A stretch of DNA of 64,000 bases from Monarcha castaneiventris obscurior (taxonomy: Eukaryota > Chordata > Aves > Passeriformes > Monarchidae): contig JAMPIT010000579.1 in NCBI GenBank assembly GCA_026261815.1, positions 1-64,000 of the forward strand. The letters are read 5' to 3'. The position numbers were made by a program, and so were the translations under genes. Positions 10,071 through 19,229 of the stretch are shown piece by piece. A model generated the notes under the pieces. The model was not told where the DNA came from. It saw nothing but the letters and a program-made list of their open reading frames with translations, and did not search any database. How positions within the stretch are numbered: position 1 is the first letter of the stretch; every line of letters begins with the position of its first letter.

Positions 10071-10423
10071 GTGGGCATGGGAATGTCCCGCTCCCTTCCC
10101 GGGGCAGGCTCACACCTGAGCCAGGGGTGCAGGGCAGGACCTTGCCCTGAGCCCAAGCCCTGTGGCCCCTGCAGGATCTGCTTCCCATCGGCCTCTTCCT
10201 GCTGCGGCCCCAAGCCCAGCTCGGTGCTGAACCAAGGGCGCTGGGCCGGGGTCATCCCCCGGCGGGGGCTGCGCACCCCCTCTGCCCCCTCCCCAAATTC
10301 CCTCCCGGGGGCAGCAGGGGCTGGGGCAGGAGCCCTGTGGGCAGGGAAAAGGGGGTGACACCGGCATGGGGGGTCACACACGCTCTGGGGGGGACACACA
10401 CGGCCCCTGGGGACCCCCCTCAC
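10071..10423. other. Conserved GC-rich stretch between minisatellite and class II fragment (block A)
   Basis: Nearly identical to 53,118-53,481 in block C. It lies on the 3' side of the class II beta transmembrane fragment on the minus strand, so it may be old 3' exon or UTR DNA of that gene. A minus-strand frame is open across it, but no class II cytoplasmic tail can be recognised. Confidence 0.3.
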
Positions 10424-10496
10424 CTTCTCCTGCAGCGCCAGGAGGATGAACCCCAACATGGAGCCCCCGACCCCGGCAGCATCTTGGGGGTGGGGT
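10424..10496 (-). pseudogene. MHC class II beta transmembrane exon fragment (block A)
   Basis: On the minus strand a CAG acceptor at about 10,497 is followed by a short hydrophobic exon with the pattern GVGGSMLGFILLAL, ending GAGAAG before a GTGAGG donor. This is the class II beta membrane anchor, usually KML-GVGG--LG--FLALGL in birds. Compared with the block C copy one base is lost just after AAGATGCT. The stretch after LAL is cut short, so the cytoplasmic stop-transfer residues are missing. No beta-2 exon is found upstream on this strand. Orphan exon, non-functional. Confidence 0.65.
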
Positions 10497-10799
10497 CTGG
10501 TGGCAGCTTTGGGGGTCTGGGGGGTCACAAGAACCCCAAAACCCCTTCCCAGCTCCACAGCCACTCCCAGACCCCTCAAACCACCCCACAGCTCCGAGCC
10601 AGGAACCCCCCCAACCCCTCCCTGCGACATAAATTACTCCAAGAACCACCCAAATTCTCTCCAAGCCACACAGCCCTGCCAGCACCACAAAACTCCCTCA
10701 AAGACCACCTCAAAAGCCCCTTCCAAGCACCACAAATGTCCTTCAAGAATGACAGAAGTCCCTCCCAATCCCCCCAGGAGCCCCTAAACCCTCCACTGA

Positions 10800-11015
10800 C
10801 CAGGACAGGATGGTGGACAGGAACATCCACAGCCCGGAGCAGCTCGGGCACTTCAGCAGCGATTTGGGCACTTTGGGGGGACACCCCGGATGGGCAGACC
10901 CAGGCCAGGGACTGGGACAGACAACCGGAATTCCTGGAGAACAGACGGGCTCAGGTGGACACGTTCTGCCAGCACGACTGTGATACTGTGGCCCCAGTCT
11001 GCCTGGCTTCGTGGC
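10800..11015 (+). pseudogene. MHC class II beta, beta-1 domain exon fragment (block A)
   Basis: In normal class II molecules this exon forms half of the peptide-binding groove. On the plus strand the reading DRMVDRNIHSPEQLGHFSSD corresponds to the strand region usually written ERV-F--RYIYNREQ--HFDSDVG. After a one-base shift in the G run near 10,877 it continues DTPDGQTQA, PEFLENRRAQVDTFCQHDCD, matching the alpha-helix and second cysteine (usually RAAVDT-CRHNYE). No intact splice sites or upstream half are clear. The strand is opposite to the class II fragments at 10.45 and 14.9 kb, showing rearrangement. The 300 bases before it (10,497-10,799) are C-rich and non-coding. Confidence 0.75.
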
Positions 11016-11417
11016 CCCACACACACCTGAATCCTCCCAAATATTCCTCTGAAGCCCAAATTCACCCCCAAATTTGAGGAAAATGGAGTAGCTTTAGATA
11101 ACTTTGTTTAATTTATTTCTCTCCGATTTTGGTTGTTTCAACAGCATTAACACGAAAATTCCTTACGTTTGAAAAGACCTCCAAGATCATCCTGCGGTGC
11201 TTGATGCCACCAGAAGAAACAACTGGACAGAGTAAGTGAAGCTTTTTAAGGTGTAAAGCTAAAAAATCGGCTCTTCCCAATGGATTTCCAATGTTGATCT
11301 GAGTCCCGATGGATGTTCCTGCCCCTGCCTTCACCCAGGTGCCTACAGGCATCCAGGAGGACGTGGAGAGCACCAGCCTGGGGTGGTCCCAACACGGATC
11401 ACGGGGAATGTGGGTCA
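11016..11417. other. Noncoding stretch between class II fragment and zinc-finger gene
   Basis: Holds AT-rich DNA near 11,090-11,270 and likely 3' UTR of the zinc-finger gene on the minus strand. No gene, RNA or recognisable repeat is seen. It is well matched in block C (54,130-54,545). Confidence 0.4.
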
Positions 11418-11512
11418 GCAGGGCTCTGCCAAACGTGGTTCCTCTGATGGGGGATGAAGTTGGAGCAGAGGATGAAGCTCTTCCCACACTCGGGGCACTC
11501 ACAGGGCTGCCC
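11418..11512 (-). pseudogene. Fossil C2H2 finger downstream of the zinc-finger stop (block A)
   Basis: Immediately after the stop codon of the zinc-finger gene the same frame continues CECPECGKSFILCSNFIPHQ, then RNH, a near-complete C2H2 finger with all zinc ligands. It is separated from finger 9 only by TAA in what should be the linker. The ancestral protein was therefore longer. The same arrangement, more decayed, is seen in block C. Confidence 0.75.
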
Positions 11513-12757
11513 TTACCGGTGCCTCCGTTGGTGTTGGGTCAAGGTTGAGCTCTGTGAGAAGCTCTTCCCACACTGGGGACACTCGTAGGGCCTCTCCCCA
11601 GTGTGGATGCGCCGGTGGCTGATGAGGTGGGAGTTCTGCCTGAATCCCTTCCTGCAGTCGGGGCAGCGGAAGGGCCTCTCCTCTGTGTGAATCCGCTCGT
11701 GCTTGAGGAGATGGGAGCTGGTGTGAAACCTCTTCCCACACTCGGGACACTCGTAGGGCCTCTCCCCTGTGTGGATCTTCTCATGGTGGATCAGGTTGGA
11801 TCTGTCTGTAAAGCTCTTCCCACATTCCCCACACTCGTAGGGCCTCTCCCCAGTGTGGATCCTCTGGTGGATGATCAGGCTTAAGCTCCCTCTGAAGCTC
11901 TTCCCACATTGCCCACACTCGTAGGGCCTCTCCCCAGTGTGGATCCTCTGGTGATAGATCAGGTCGGAGCTCTGGCTGAAGCTCTCCCCACATTCCCCAC
12001 ACTCGTAGGGCCTCTCCCCGGTGTGGATGCGCCGATGCCTGACGAGGTGGGAGTTGTGCCTGAAGCCCTTCCTGCAGTCGGGGCAGCGGAAGGGCCTCTC
12101 CTCTGTGTGAATCTGCTGGTGCAGGAGGAGATGAGAGCTGGTGTGAAACCTCTTCCCACATTCCCCACACTCGTAGGGCCTCTCCCCAGTGTGGATCCTC
12201 TGGTGGATGATCAGGCTGGAGCTGTACCTGAAGCTCTTCCCACATTCCCCACACTTGTGGGTCTTCTCCCCATTGTGAGGCTGCTCATGAACCACCAGGT
12301 CCGAGCTCTGGCTGGATCTCCCGCCGCCTTCCCGGCACAGGCTGGGTCTTTCCTCCTCAGAGCACCCTGGGCTGGGTTTGCAGCCCCTCCTCCTGAGGGA
12401 TCTCCGGGGCTTTTCCTCCCCGTTGGATTCCTGCGCCGTGGAGCCACTCAAAACGGCCTCTTCCACCAGGTTCTGCTGCGGGGATTTGTCCTCCCTGGGC
12501 TCCGTCCTCAGCTCCTTGTCTGGGGCAGGAAGGACAAGGAGAGAATGGGATTTGCCTCCGTGCCACAGGGAAGGGGAAGGAGATCCCCCCAGTCCGTCCC
12601 TGGCAGGACGGCGTCGGCAGCGGGGTTGTCCTGCAGCCGGGGGCGATGCTGGGCTGGGAGATGGAGCAGGAGAGAGGGGGAACGGGGCACTGACTTCCTC
12701 CTCACCTGCCTGGGGCTCCCAGGGCATCTTCCTCTTCCTCACAGCCTCTTCCTCCAT
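11513..12757 (-). CDS. C2H2 zinc-finger protein, nine fingers, two coding exons
   Basis: A probable nuclear DNA-binding protein, about 352 residues. Exon 1 (12,757-12,706) starts at ATG 12,757 and encodes a 17-residue acidic-basic leader, [13 protein letters not shown] 186-bp intron (12,705-12,520) has a GTGAGG donor and a CTGCCCCAG acceptor and keeps frame. Exon 2 gives DKELRTEP, a basic [10 protein letters not shown] patch and one degenerate finger lacking the cysteine pair. Nine full fingers follow, each C-X2-C-X12-H-X3-H, joined mostly by TGERPYE linkers with some TEERPF. No KRAB, SCAN or BTB domain is visible. Reading could start further upstream (the frame is open to 12,850), but CCAAACCAG before GATTTCCC looks like another acceptor, so a noncoding or short first exon is likely. 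The sister gene in block C has seven fingers. Confidence 0.85.
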   Translation of the reverse strand: MEEEAVRKRKMPWEPQAGEEEVSAPFPLSPAPSPSPASPPAAGQPRCRRRPARDGLGGSPSPSLWHGGKSHSLLVLPAPDKELRTEPREDKSPQQNLVEEAVLSGSTAQESNGEEKPRRSLRRRGCKPSPGCSEEERPSLCREGGGRSSQSSDLVVHEQPHNGEKTHKCGECGKSFRYSSSLIIHQRIHTGERPYECGECGKRFHTSSHLLLHQQIHTEERPFRCPDCRKGFRHNSHLVRHRRIHTGERPYECGECGESFSQSSDLIYHQRIHTGERPYECGQCGKSFRGSLSLIIHQRIHTGERPYECGECGKSFTDRSNLIHHEKIHTGERPYECPECGKRFHTSSHLLKHERIHTEERPFRCPDCRKGFRQNSHLISHRRIHTGERPYECPQCGKSFSQSSTLTQHQRRHR

Positions 12758-13440
12758 CCACCCAAGGGTTGGGAATGGGAAATCCTGGTTTGGAGAGAAA
12801 AGCAAGGTTGTGAGTGTGTTGGGTTGGGGATTCCTCCTGCCCAAATCCATCTCTAGAAGTCACTGGGCATCTGCTGTCTATAAAAGCCTCCTGGACACCA
12901 AGATCAAGCCCAAAAGAACCTCAAACACCACGACATAACCCCAAAACTCCTAAAATATCAAGATTCAGCCCAAAAGATTATAGGATTAAGCCAAACAAAC
13001 CCCCAGGAGTTCCCCTTCTCTCTTTACCCCACTTTGGGCTTTTGGGCGTCCCCCCTCTCTGGGCTCCTGGGGATCCCGTGTGCATTGGGGTTCCCCCTAT
13101 CCGGGTTTCCCGCTTTCTCCGGGCTGCCGGCGCTCCTGGGAATCCCAGGGGTTCCTGCTTTATGCGCTCCCCACTTCGGTGTCCAACAGGTCCCTGGTTC
13201 CCCGCCCGCCGTTCTCCCCCCTCTCTCCAGGCTGCCGGGGGTCCCCCAGCTCTGGTGTCGCCCCTCTCTGCTCTCCACACTCTGGGGCTCCTGGGCTCCC
13301 CCATCCCTGGCTCTCCTGGGGATTCCTAAAACCGGTGTCCCCCCTGTGCCAGCACCTGGAAACTGCCACGTGGCTCTGGAGCCTGAGCCACCGGGACCTC
13401 CCCAAACCCCCCTCAGGGATGCCCAGTGACCCCCAAGGGG
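12758..13440. other. Upstream region of the zinc-finger gene (block A)
   Basis: C-rich DNA with repeated CTCCTGGG and GGGGTTCC phrases. An acceptor-like site at about 12,785 on the minus strand could end a first intron. No separate gene is seen. Both strands are open over long stretches because of composition. Confidence 0.4.
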
Positions 13441-14060
13441 CATTTACGGCTCAGCTTTGGAATCCTGCAAGATCCAAACATCCCCCCTCAAAAAAACCCT
13501 CCCAGGGACCCCCAAGGATGTTTGGGATGAGCTCCCCCTCCCCTGGCACCTGTGGGATGTGGTGGGGTCGATGCACCCGGGGCCAGGGGGGCTGCAGATA
13601 CAGAGAGTGCTGGAACCTCGTGGTGCCTCCTCTCCCTGCTCTTCCTCCTCCTCCTGCATAATCCCCCCTCCTTCTCCTCCTGCTTCCTCCCTTCCTCGTG
13701 CTCCTTCTTCATCCCTCCTCCTCCATCCCTTCTCCTCTTCCCCCCAGGACCACCAACACCCTTGGCCCCCTTTCCCCCCATACACCTCACACCCCACAGG
13801 ACAATGGGAATGGAGCTGGAACAGGTCAGGATGGACATGGGGTGGGGCTCTTGGCTGCTCCCACCCACTGGGGGGGAACCCAGATAGGGGAAAAGAGGGA
13901 AAACTGGTGGAGATCAAAATTTGGGGGTTGTGGTCACCCTGGGAGGGGACTTCCACTGAGTCCACTCAGTCCACTTCTGGCCTCATCTCAGGAGCCTGGA
14001 GATTTTGGAGTGGGGAATGCAGAGATTGATAGGGGATCCCAAGGGATTTCAGGGGCAGGA
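13441..14060. repeat. Recurrent zinc-finger-flank block with pyrimidine tract, copy 1
   Basis: Contains GGCTCAGCTTTGGAATCCTG, CAAGATCCAAACATC, GGGATGAGCTCCCCCTCCCC and a long CTCCTCC tract. The same ordered block recurs at about 15,540, 56,440 and 59,330. On the minus strand it lies upstream of the zinc-finger gene, so it may contain its promoter and first exon. The last part (13,800-14,060) matches 56,870-57,105 in block C, where the duplication breaks off. Confidence 0.6.
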
Positions 14061-14094
14061 CCAGGGCTGACCCCCTCCTTCTTGGTGGGGTGGG

Positions 14095-14570
14095 TCAGGC
14101 TGGAGACCCCATAGTGTTCCCAGGGCCCCAGGATGCAGAGTTGTCACCACCTTCTGCTTCAGGTGCTGGTTCTGGGGGAACCTCGGCTCCTTGGGGCTCT
14201 TCCTGCAGCCCAGAACTTGCAGGAACCCTCCTCCAGGTGGCTCCTACAGGTGTTCCAGGGGCTGGGGGCTCACGGTGAAGCCCTTCCCATAGTCTGGGCA
14301 TCCACAGGGCCTCCCCAGTGTGGATCCCCTGGTGCTTGGTGAGGTTGGGGCTCCCACCAAAGCTTTTCCTGCACTCCTGGCCCAGGTAGGGTCTCTCTCC
14401 TCTGAGATGGGACCTCTGGGTAAAGCTTGGGCAGACACAGGACTCCTCCCCCACTGGGATCCTGCACTCGGAGATCAGCTCCATGCTCTGGCCAAAGCTC
14501 TTCCCACAGGAGATCAGTCCCTTGCCATGATGGCAACTTTGGGGTTTCTCCACAGCCTTCCCACTTCTAT
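14095..14570 (-). pseudogene. Decayed C2H2 zinc-finger exon
   Basis: Zinc-finger phrases are recognisable on the minus strand: LISCGKSFGQSMELISECRI, SFTQRSHL-RGERPY, ECRKSFGGSPNLTKHQGIHT, then TGEALW. Most fingers have lost a cysteine or histidine, linkers are broken, and the frame ends in non-finger sequence. It sits upstream of the intact gene in the same orientation, as a tandem neighbour would. No counterpart is present at the matching place in block C, where a minisatellite lies instead. Confidence 0.75.
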
Positions 14571-14829
14571 TGAAGGTACCAACCCCCATTTTTCCCCCTC
14601 CTCCACCCTTTTCCCATCATCCCCCAATCCTCATCCACCAACCGACCCCACTAAGCTGAAGGATCCCACTCCCTTTTCCCTCCCTCTGCCCCCCATCCCC
14701 CTCCTTTCTCATCTTCCCACAAAGCCTCAGTGCCCCAAGCGCTTGGTTTGGGGCTCTCAGTCCCCTCTCCCACTCCATCTGGGGAGTCCGACCCCCTTTT
14801 CACTGCTCTCCCCCTCTTTCCGACGGGTC
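14571..14829. other. Pyrimidine-rich spacer
   Basis: CCCC(A/T)-rich and CTCC-rich DNA on the plus strand with no gene signal. On the minus strand it would be the first intron after the class II signal exon if that gene were whole. Confidence 0.4.
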
Positions 14830-14939
14830 CCCCCTTTCCCAGCCCTGCCCTCAGCCCAGAGCTCCTGGCCCGCAGCCGGGGGGGCTCCCAGCAGCACCAG
14901 TGCCACCAGTACGGCCCCAGCTGCCCCCACACGCCCCAT
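14830..14939 (-). pseudogene. Orphan MHC class II beta signal-peptide exon
   Basis: ATG at 14,939-14,937 opens MGRVGAAGAVLVALVLLGAP followed by PAAGQELW. This is the usual form of a bird class II beta leader: a short polar start, a hydrophobic core, and an A-G cleavage site. The expected GT donor after the leader is not seen; the sequence reads GAGGGCAGGG. No class II beta-1 exon follows on this strand; the next feature is a zinc-finger pseudogene. The upstream side is a CpG-rich stretch as expected for such a gene start, but the class II X and Y promoter boxes were not recognised by eye. Confidence 0.65.
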
Positions 14940-15500
14940 GCCCAGCGCCGGGCGGTGCCGACAGCCCCAAAGCAGCCGCGCTGTGCCCTGGGGGGGTCCC
15001 CAAAGCGGCCCCGGCCCGCAAGGCCCTGGCAGCCCCAGGCCGGAGCAGTGCGGAGCGCGGGCGGGCGGCATCAGCCGTGTCCGGGCAGGGCCGGGCCCCG
15101 CGGGGCTCCCGCCCGCACTCGGCCCCGCCGGGACAGCGCGGCCATGGGGGCCCGGCCTGGCCGCCCCCGCCTCCCCCTCCCCAAATTCCGCTCCCAAATG
15201 GGGGGCGCAGCTGGGGCCCAGAGCTGCCGGAGCCACGCGTCCCCCCGCTGCCAGCACCGCCCCCCTCAGCATTAGGGCTGCCCCAAAACTCCCTCACAGC
15301 TGCCGATACCCCGCAAGCCCCGAAGGACTGGGGTCCCCCCGGGCCTCAGCATCCCCAGCCTTTGGCTGCCTCATCCCAGGCCCCAGCCCACCCATCCCCC
15401 TCCCCCACACTTCATCCCACACCCCAATCCACATCCCACCCTTCCCGGGCCCCATCCCGCCCCATCCCATTGCTCCCGGCAGCCGCCACCGGGACCCCCC
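14940..15500. other. CpG-rich stretch upstream of the class II leader
   Basis: Dense CpG and C runs from about 14,940 to 15,270, then C-rich CCCATCCC phrases. Probably old class II promoter and 5' flank on the minus strand. No reliable coding frame. Confidence 0.35.
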
Positions 15501-15539
15501 AAAACCCCGCGTGCCGGGGACTCCCCAATATCCCCCAAG

Positions 15540-16060
15540 GGCCATTTGCGGCTCACATTTGGAGTCCTGCAAGATCCAAACATCCGCCTCCCTACGCCCC
15601 CCTAAAAAAAAAACAACCCACCCGGTAAACAACAAAGATATTTGGGGCTCGGTGCTGGAGCCCTCCAAGGTCCAAAAATCCCCCTCTCCCACAAACAACC
15701 CCAGGGACCGCCCAGGATATTTGGGGCGAGCTCCCCTCCCCGGTCACCTGCGGGATGGGGGCAGCGATGCTCCCGGGGCCGAGAGCTGCGGACACAGAGA
15801 GCGATGGACGCACGTGGCAGATCCTTCTGCTTCCCTTTTTGCTCCTTCTCTGCCCTTCCTCTTCCTCCCGCTCCTCCTCCTCGGTCCCTCCTCCTCCTCT
15901 TCCTCCCCACTTCTCCTCCTTTATCCCTCCTCTTCCTCCCGCTCCTGCTCCTCCATCCCTCCTCCCCCCTCGCTCTTCCTCCTCCTCTGCCCCTCCTCCT
16001 CCTCTCCTGCCCGCTCCTCTCCTGCCCCTCCTCCTCCTCCTGTTATTTGTGGCTCCCATC
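15540..16060. repeat. Recurrent zinc-finger-flank block with pyrimidine tract, copy 2
   Basis: Same ordered phrases as the block at 13.44 kb: GGCTCACATTTGGAGTCCTG, CAAGATCCAAACATCC, ATATTTGGGGCGAGCTCCCC, CACCTGCGGGATG and a CTCCTCC tract from about 15,830. It lies upstream of the zinc-finger pseudogene on the minus strand. Confidence 0.6.
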
Positions 16061-16079
16061 CCGGCTCTGTCTGACATCA

Positions 16080-16620
16080 GCCCTGGGGCCGGCCCGTGCT
16101 CAGCAGCAGCAGCAGCAGCAGCATCCTGTGCTCTGGCAGCGCTCCCTGCTCCTTAGGGAAGGCTTTGGGATTTCTCCCGGGCACAGACACTGGAGCTCGC
16201 CCCAAGCTGCCCCGCTCCCGTTGCTGTCCCCTCGGCGCTGGGCAGCTGCTGGCCCAGGGCGAGCAGAGACACAAAGGAAGCCAAGTGCAGCCCGGCTGCC
16301 CGGGCTGATGCAGACGAGCCCCAGGGCCGAGGTCCTGCAGAGCCCCACGGAGCCCTCGGCTCCTCCCTGGGAACGGGTTGTGCTGCGGCTGCCACAGCGG
16401 CCACAGCGAGTCCTGGAGCTGCCCCGGCGCCGCTGCAGCAGGACCCAGCTTCCACCTCCTGTGCCAGGCCCTGCCCAGGGCCCAGCAGATCCATGGGCTC
16501 CGTGCCCAGGGGGCAGACAAGAACAATGCATCGGATGCAGCCCCCGGGGACCTCGAGCAAATTGTGCAGCAACATCCAGAGCTCGACGGGACGTTTGCAA
16601 ACCTGCAGCCGGCAGAGTTC
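16080..16620. other. GC-rich stretch next to LTR-like repeat
   Basis: Contains a CAG run at about 16,103-16,126. Both strands carry open frames over 100 codons but none matches a family I know. It adjoins the end of the LTR-like repeat, so it could be leader or internal sequence of that element, or host DNA. Confidence 0.3.
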
Positions 16621-17195
16621 TGTGGCGCAGGAGAGCCGGCACGGCAAGAGGAGAAGAAAGAAATGAATTCAGGAGCTAAATTTTTAGCAATATAATATTG
16701 AACATTTATTAGCAGAACAAAGGCATATCACAGCGCTGGGGCCTTGGCAATATTGCCAGAGGTGCGCTCCATTTATTTTCCTGTGGACTTAAGTACTCTC
16801 TTCAACTGTTCCATCTTCATTAAGCCCAGAAAGTAATTTACACTTCACTCAGCTTTCCCCCTTCTCCCGTCCCTGCCCCTTCCACCAGCACGGCGCCGCT
16901 CCAGCCCTCTGGATAACTGCGGAATTGAAGACAGGCACCGCCCTCCGGTGCCTCCCCAGCCTCCAGCCTAATTTGGAGCTGACAGCTTCCTTGGGAGGTG
17001 TGAGTTTTGATGAGATAACAGACTTCCTGGCGTGCATGCGGTTTATCTCCTTTGTTTCTCTAAGATGTCTTGGTTCCTGGCTCTGTAGTTTCTCAGCTCA
17101 AAAGACATTTATTACAATGTGTTTATTAATACATTTCTTAACATATTACAACTATTTTGAAGTCACAATTTACCTTAATCTCATTTCTACTTGAC
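16621..17195 (-). mobile_element. LTR-like dispersed repeat, copy 1
   Basis: Inverted copy of the sequence at 63,439-64,000. On the minus strand it contains a CTTAAG motif, GCGCTGTGATATGCCTTTG, a poly(A) signal AATAAATG, then an AT-rich stretch and a CTTTCTTCTCCTCTTGCC end. That order (promoter-like, AATAAA, pyrimidine-rich R/U5) resembles a retroviral LTR. Clear terminal TG...CA and target duplications were not found, so the class is unproven. Confidence 0.5.
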
Positions 17196-18020
17196 TACAT
17201 TTTACCGTAACACTCTTTCGACATAGTACATCATCACTTATAAATGTTAAAATTCTATATGCGAAAGACAACTTTTATCATTCACTCATTTATCACAGTA
17301 GTTTGGGTGTGAAATAAGAGATGTCTCAATGTGCCTGTCAGGTAAACCAGTGTTCCCAGCGAGGCAGGAGTCAGGGCTACCACCATGACAGAAGCTGGTG
17401 CCTCGCCCTCGAGCCTCTCTGCCATCGCTCCTCCAAGCTGAGCTGGCACTTGTGTAAAATCCTCCAAAAATAAGGAAACTCTGCTTCTCAGTCCAAGAGT
17501 TGGCCTCGGGCCACCCGTGCAGTGTATTTTTACTGGTAGAGTTTAGTTTTGCCTTCCCAGAATCAGCTGCACTATGCCAGTTACTCTCCAGGCTGGTACG
17601 TGGAACCCCAGTGGCAGCAACGGCAGATGGAACAGTGCCTGGGCTGGTCTGGGAGGGGAATAATCCTGCTGCATCCAGGATTTTCCCTCCTGGGGACCTG
17701 CAGCAAGCAGAGCTGTGCCCTCCCACCAAGGCTGCCTGAGCCTATTTGTGCTTGCAAATTTCCTAGGGCACCTCCATGGCCCTTTTGCGTAGTCCTTTTC
17801 CTTCTGGATTCTTCCTGGCTGAGAAGAGAGCAGAAGCAGGGCTGGCATCTCCAGGCCAGTGCTTCATCTGACACTGAGCACTGCCATGGGGCAGGTGGAG
17901 TCCCTGAGGGCAAAGAGCTGCTGGAGAGTCTCACTGAACCGGGGCCTCTGTTCGGAGATCAGCCACAGGAGGCTGCGAGTGACTGGAGAAAGGAATGGGG
18001 ATCTCCCAGTTCAAACGAAC
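17196..18020. other. Unassigned stretch
   Basis: AT-rich at first (17,196-17,290), then ordinary composition. A plus-strand frame of about 160 codons (17,549-18,037) and a minus-strand frame of 147 codons (17,286-17,729) are open, but neither has a recognisable domain or clear start context. I see no gene I can support. Confidence 0.3.
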
Positions 18021-18028
18021 AGAAAACT

Positions 18029-19185
18029 TTACTTTGAGGGGTGAGGGGGATGAGCACCAGGGGCTGGTGCTCGTCTGGCCCTGCTCTGGTTGCCAGGCCG
18101 ACTGTAGCGCTTTTTTGCCCGCCGCTCTTGCCGCCAGACGCGGCTCATCCGAACGGGCCGGGGCTGGGAGCGGTTGTCTGTCACAGACCCGGGGAAGAGC
18201 CATGGGGGTCTGTATGGAGCCGCTCGTCTCCTGGATGACTGAGTGCCCTGGGACAGCCTCGCCGCCGCCTGACTGGCGGTGCTGGGGCTGCTGGGCTCAG
18301 CGCTGGGGGCTGGCACATCGCCGGTCCTGCGGCGTTTTGCCGGCGGGCCCTCGGGTGCCTGCGGCTCTGTGGCTCCCTCTGGGCGGCCTCGCTTCGAGCC
18401 CTGCTGCCGGCCGGGGAAGCTGCTGCTGCCAGTGACCAGCCCCGTGCCCTGGGGCAGCCCTGGCAGCACCTGACTGGCGGTGCTGGGGCTGCTGCTCTCA
18501 GCACGCAGCAGCGGCACACGGTTCAGCCTGATGGCTTTTACTGTCCGGCTGCCCGAGCCTTGTGCTGGCTGATTCCACGAGCGGCGTCGGGCCTGGTTCG
18601 GCCTGGGCTGTCCGGAGAGGCTGCTGCTGCTGCTGCTGCTGTGCGGCTCCGCCTCTGCCCGGGGGCACAGCGCGCACATCGGAGAGAGAGAAAGTGGCGT
18701 GAGCACCTCTGCGGGGCTGGGGCAGTGTCCCTGCAGGATTGTCCCCAGGGCCCTGCTCTGTCCCTGCTGGGCTGGCGTAAGGGCAGGGCAGGCACCGGTG
18801 CCCACAGCCCTGCTGGCCCTGCTGGCCCACGAGAGGAGGGACCCTGCCACGGGGTGCTTGTGTGCAGCTCCTGCCTCCCCTTGCCGCTGCTCGTGGCCGC
18901 GGCCCCTCTGCCGGCCATGGGGAGCCGTGGGGAGGGAGACTTGGCTCTCACCTTGCTCCTGCTCAGGAGGACACTTCTTAGCAGCGTCCCGCTGCGCCAC
19001 TGCGGGTACAGAAGGAGAGCGCCTGGCGGGTCTGTGTCGCAGCACTGCCGGGCTTTCTCCTCCTGACAAAGTGTGCCAGTCCTTCCTTGAGTGAAGAGAG
19101 ATGCGTGTGAGCTGCCTCAGAGGCACCAAAACTCCTTCAGTAGCCTTGGGCGAGCTCCTTCTCTGCGATCGTCTCCTCGACTCTG
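18029..19185 (-). CDS. Unrecognised TATA-promoter gene candidate, basic serine-rich product
   Basis: I do not recognise this gene. The minus strand is open from upstream of 19,129 to the TAA at 18,029. A donor CAAG/GTGAGAG at 18,951 and an acceptor GGGCAG/AGG at 18,654 would remove 297 bp and keep frame at phase 1. The spliced reading has an SSSSSSS run, a possible nuclear signal PAKRRRTGD, and a twice-used phrase AE(S/P)SSPSTASQ. Its C-terminus is very basic, VWRQERRAKKRYSRPG. A consensus TATA box lies at 19,217-19,211. Against coding: no ATG is found between the expected transcription start and the donor, and the first in-frame ATG (about 18,690) falls inside the proposed intron. It may be a noncoding transcript, start at a non-ATG codon, or lack its true first exon. 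Confidence 0.35.
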
Positions 19186-19210
19186 CAGGTTGTGTTGATG
19201 TGCAGCCACC

Positions 19211-19217
19211 TTTTATA
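19211..19217 (-). promoter_or_regulatory. TATA box of the 18-19 kb gene candidate
   Basis: TATAAAA followed by GG on the minus strand, with the GC-rich flanks usual for a core promoter. Transcription would start about 30 bases on, near 19,185, just upstream of the open frame. Confidence 0.45.
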
Positions 19218-19229
19218 CCTCAGGCTGGG

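Noticed and set aside
11909..12856. 315-codon plus-strand frame opposite the zinc-finger gene
   Set aside because: Shadow of the finger repeats on the other strand; the same happens at 54,640-56,061.
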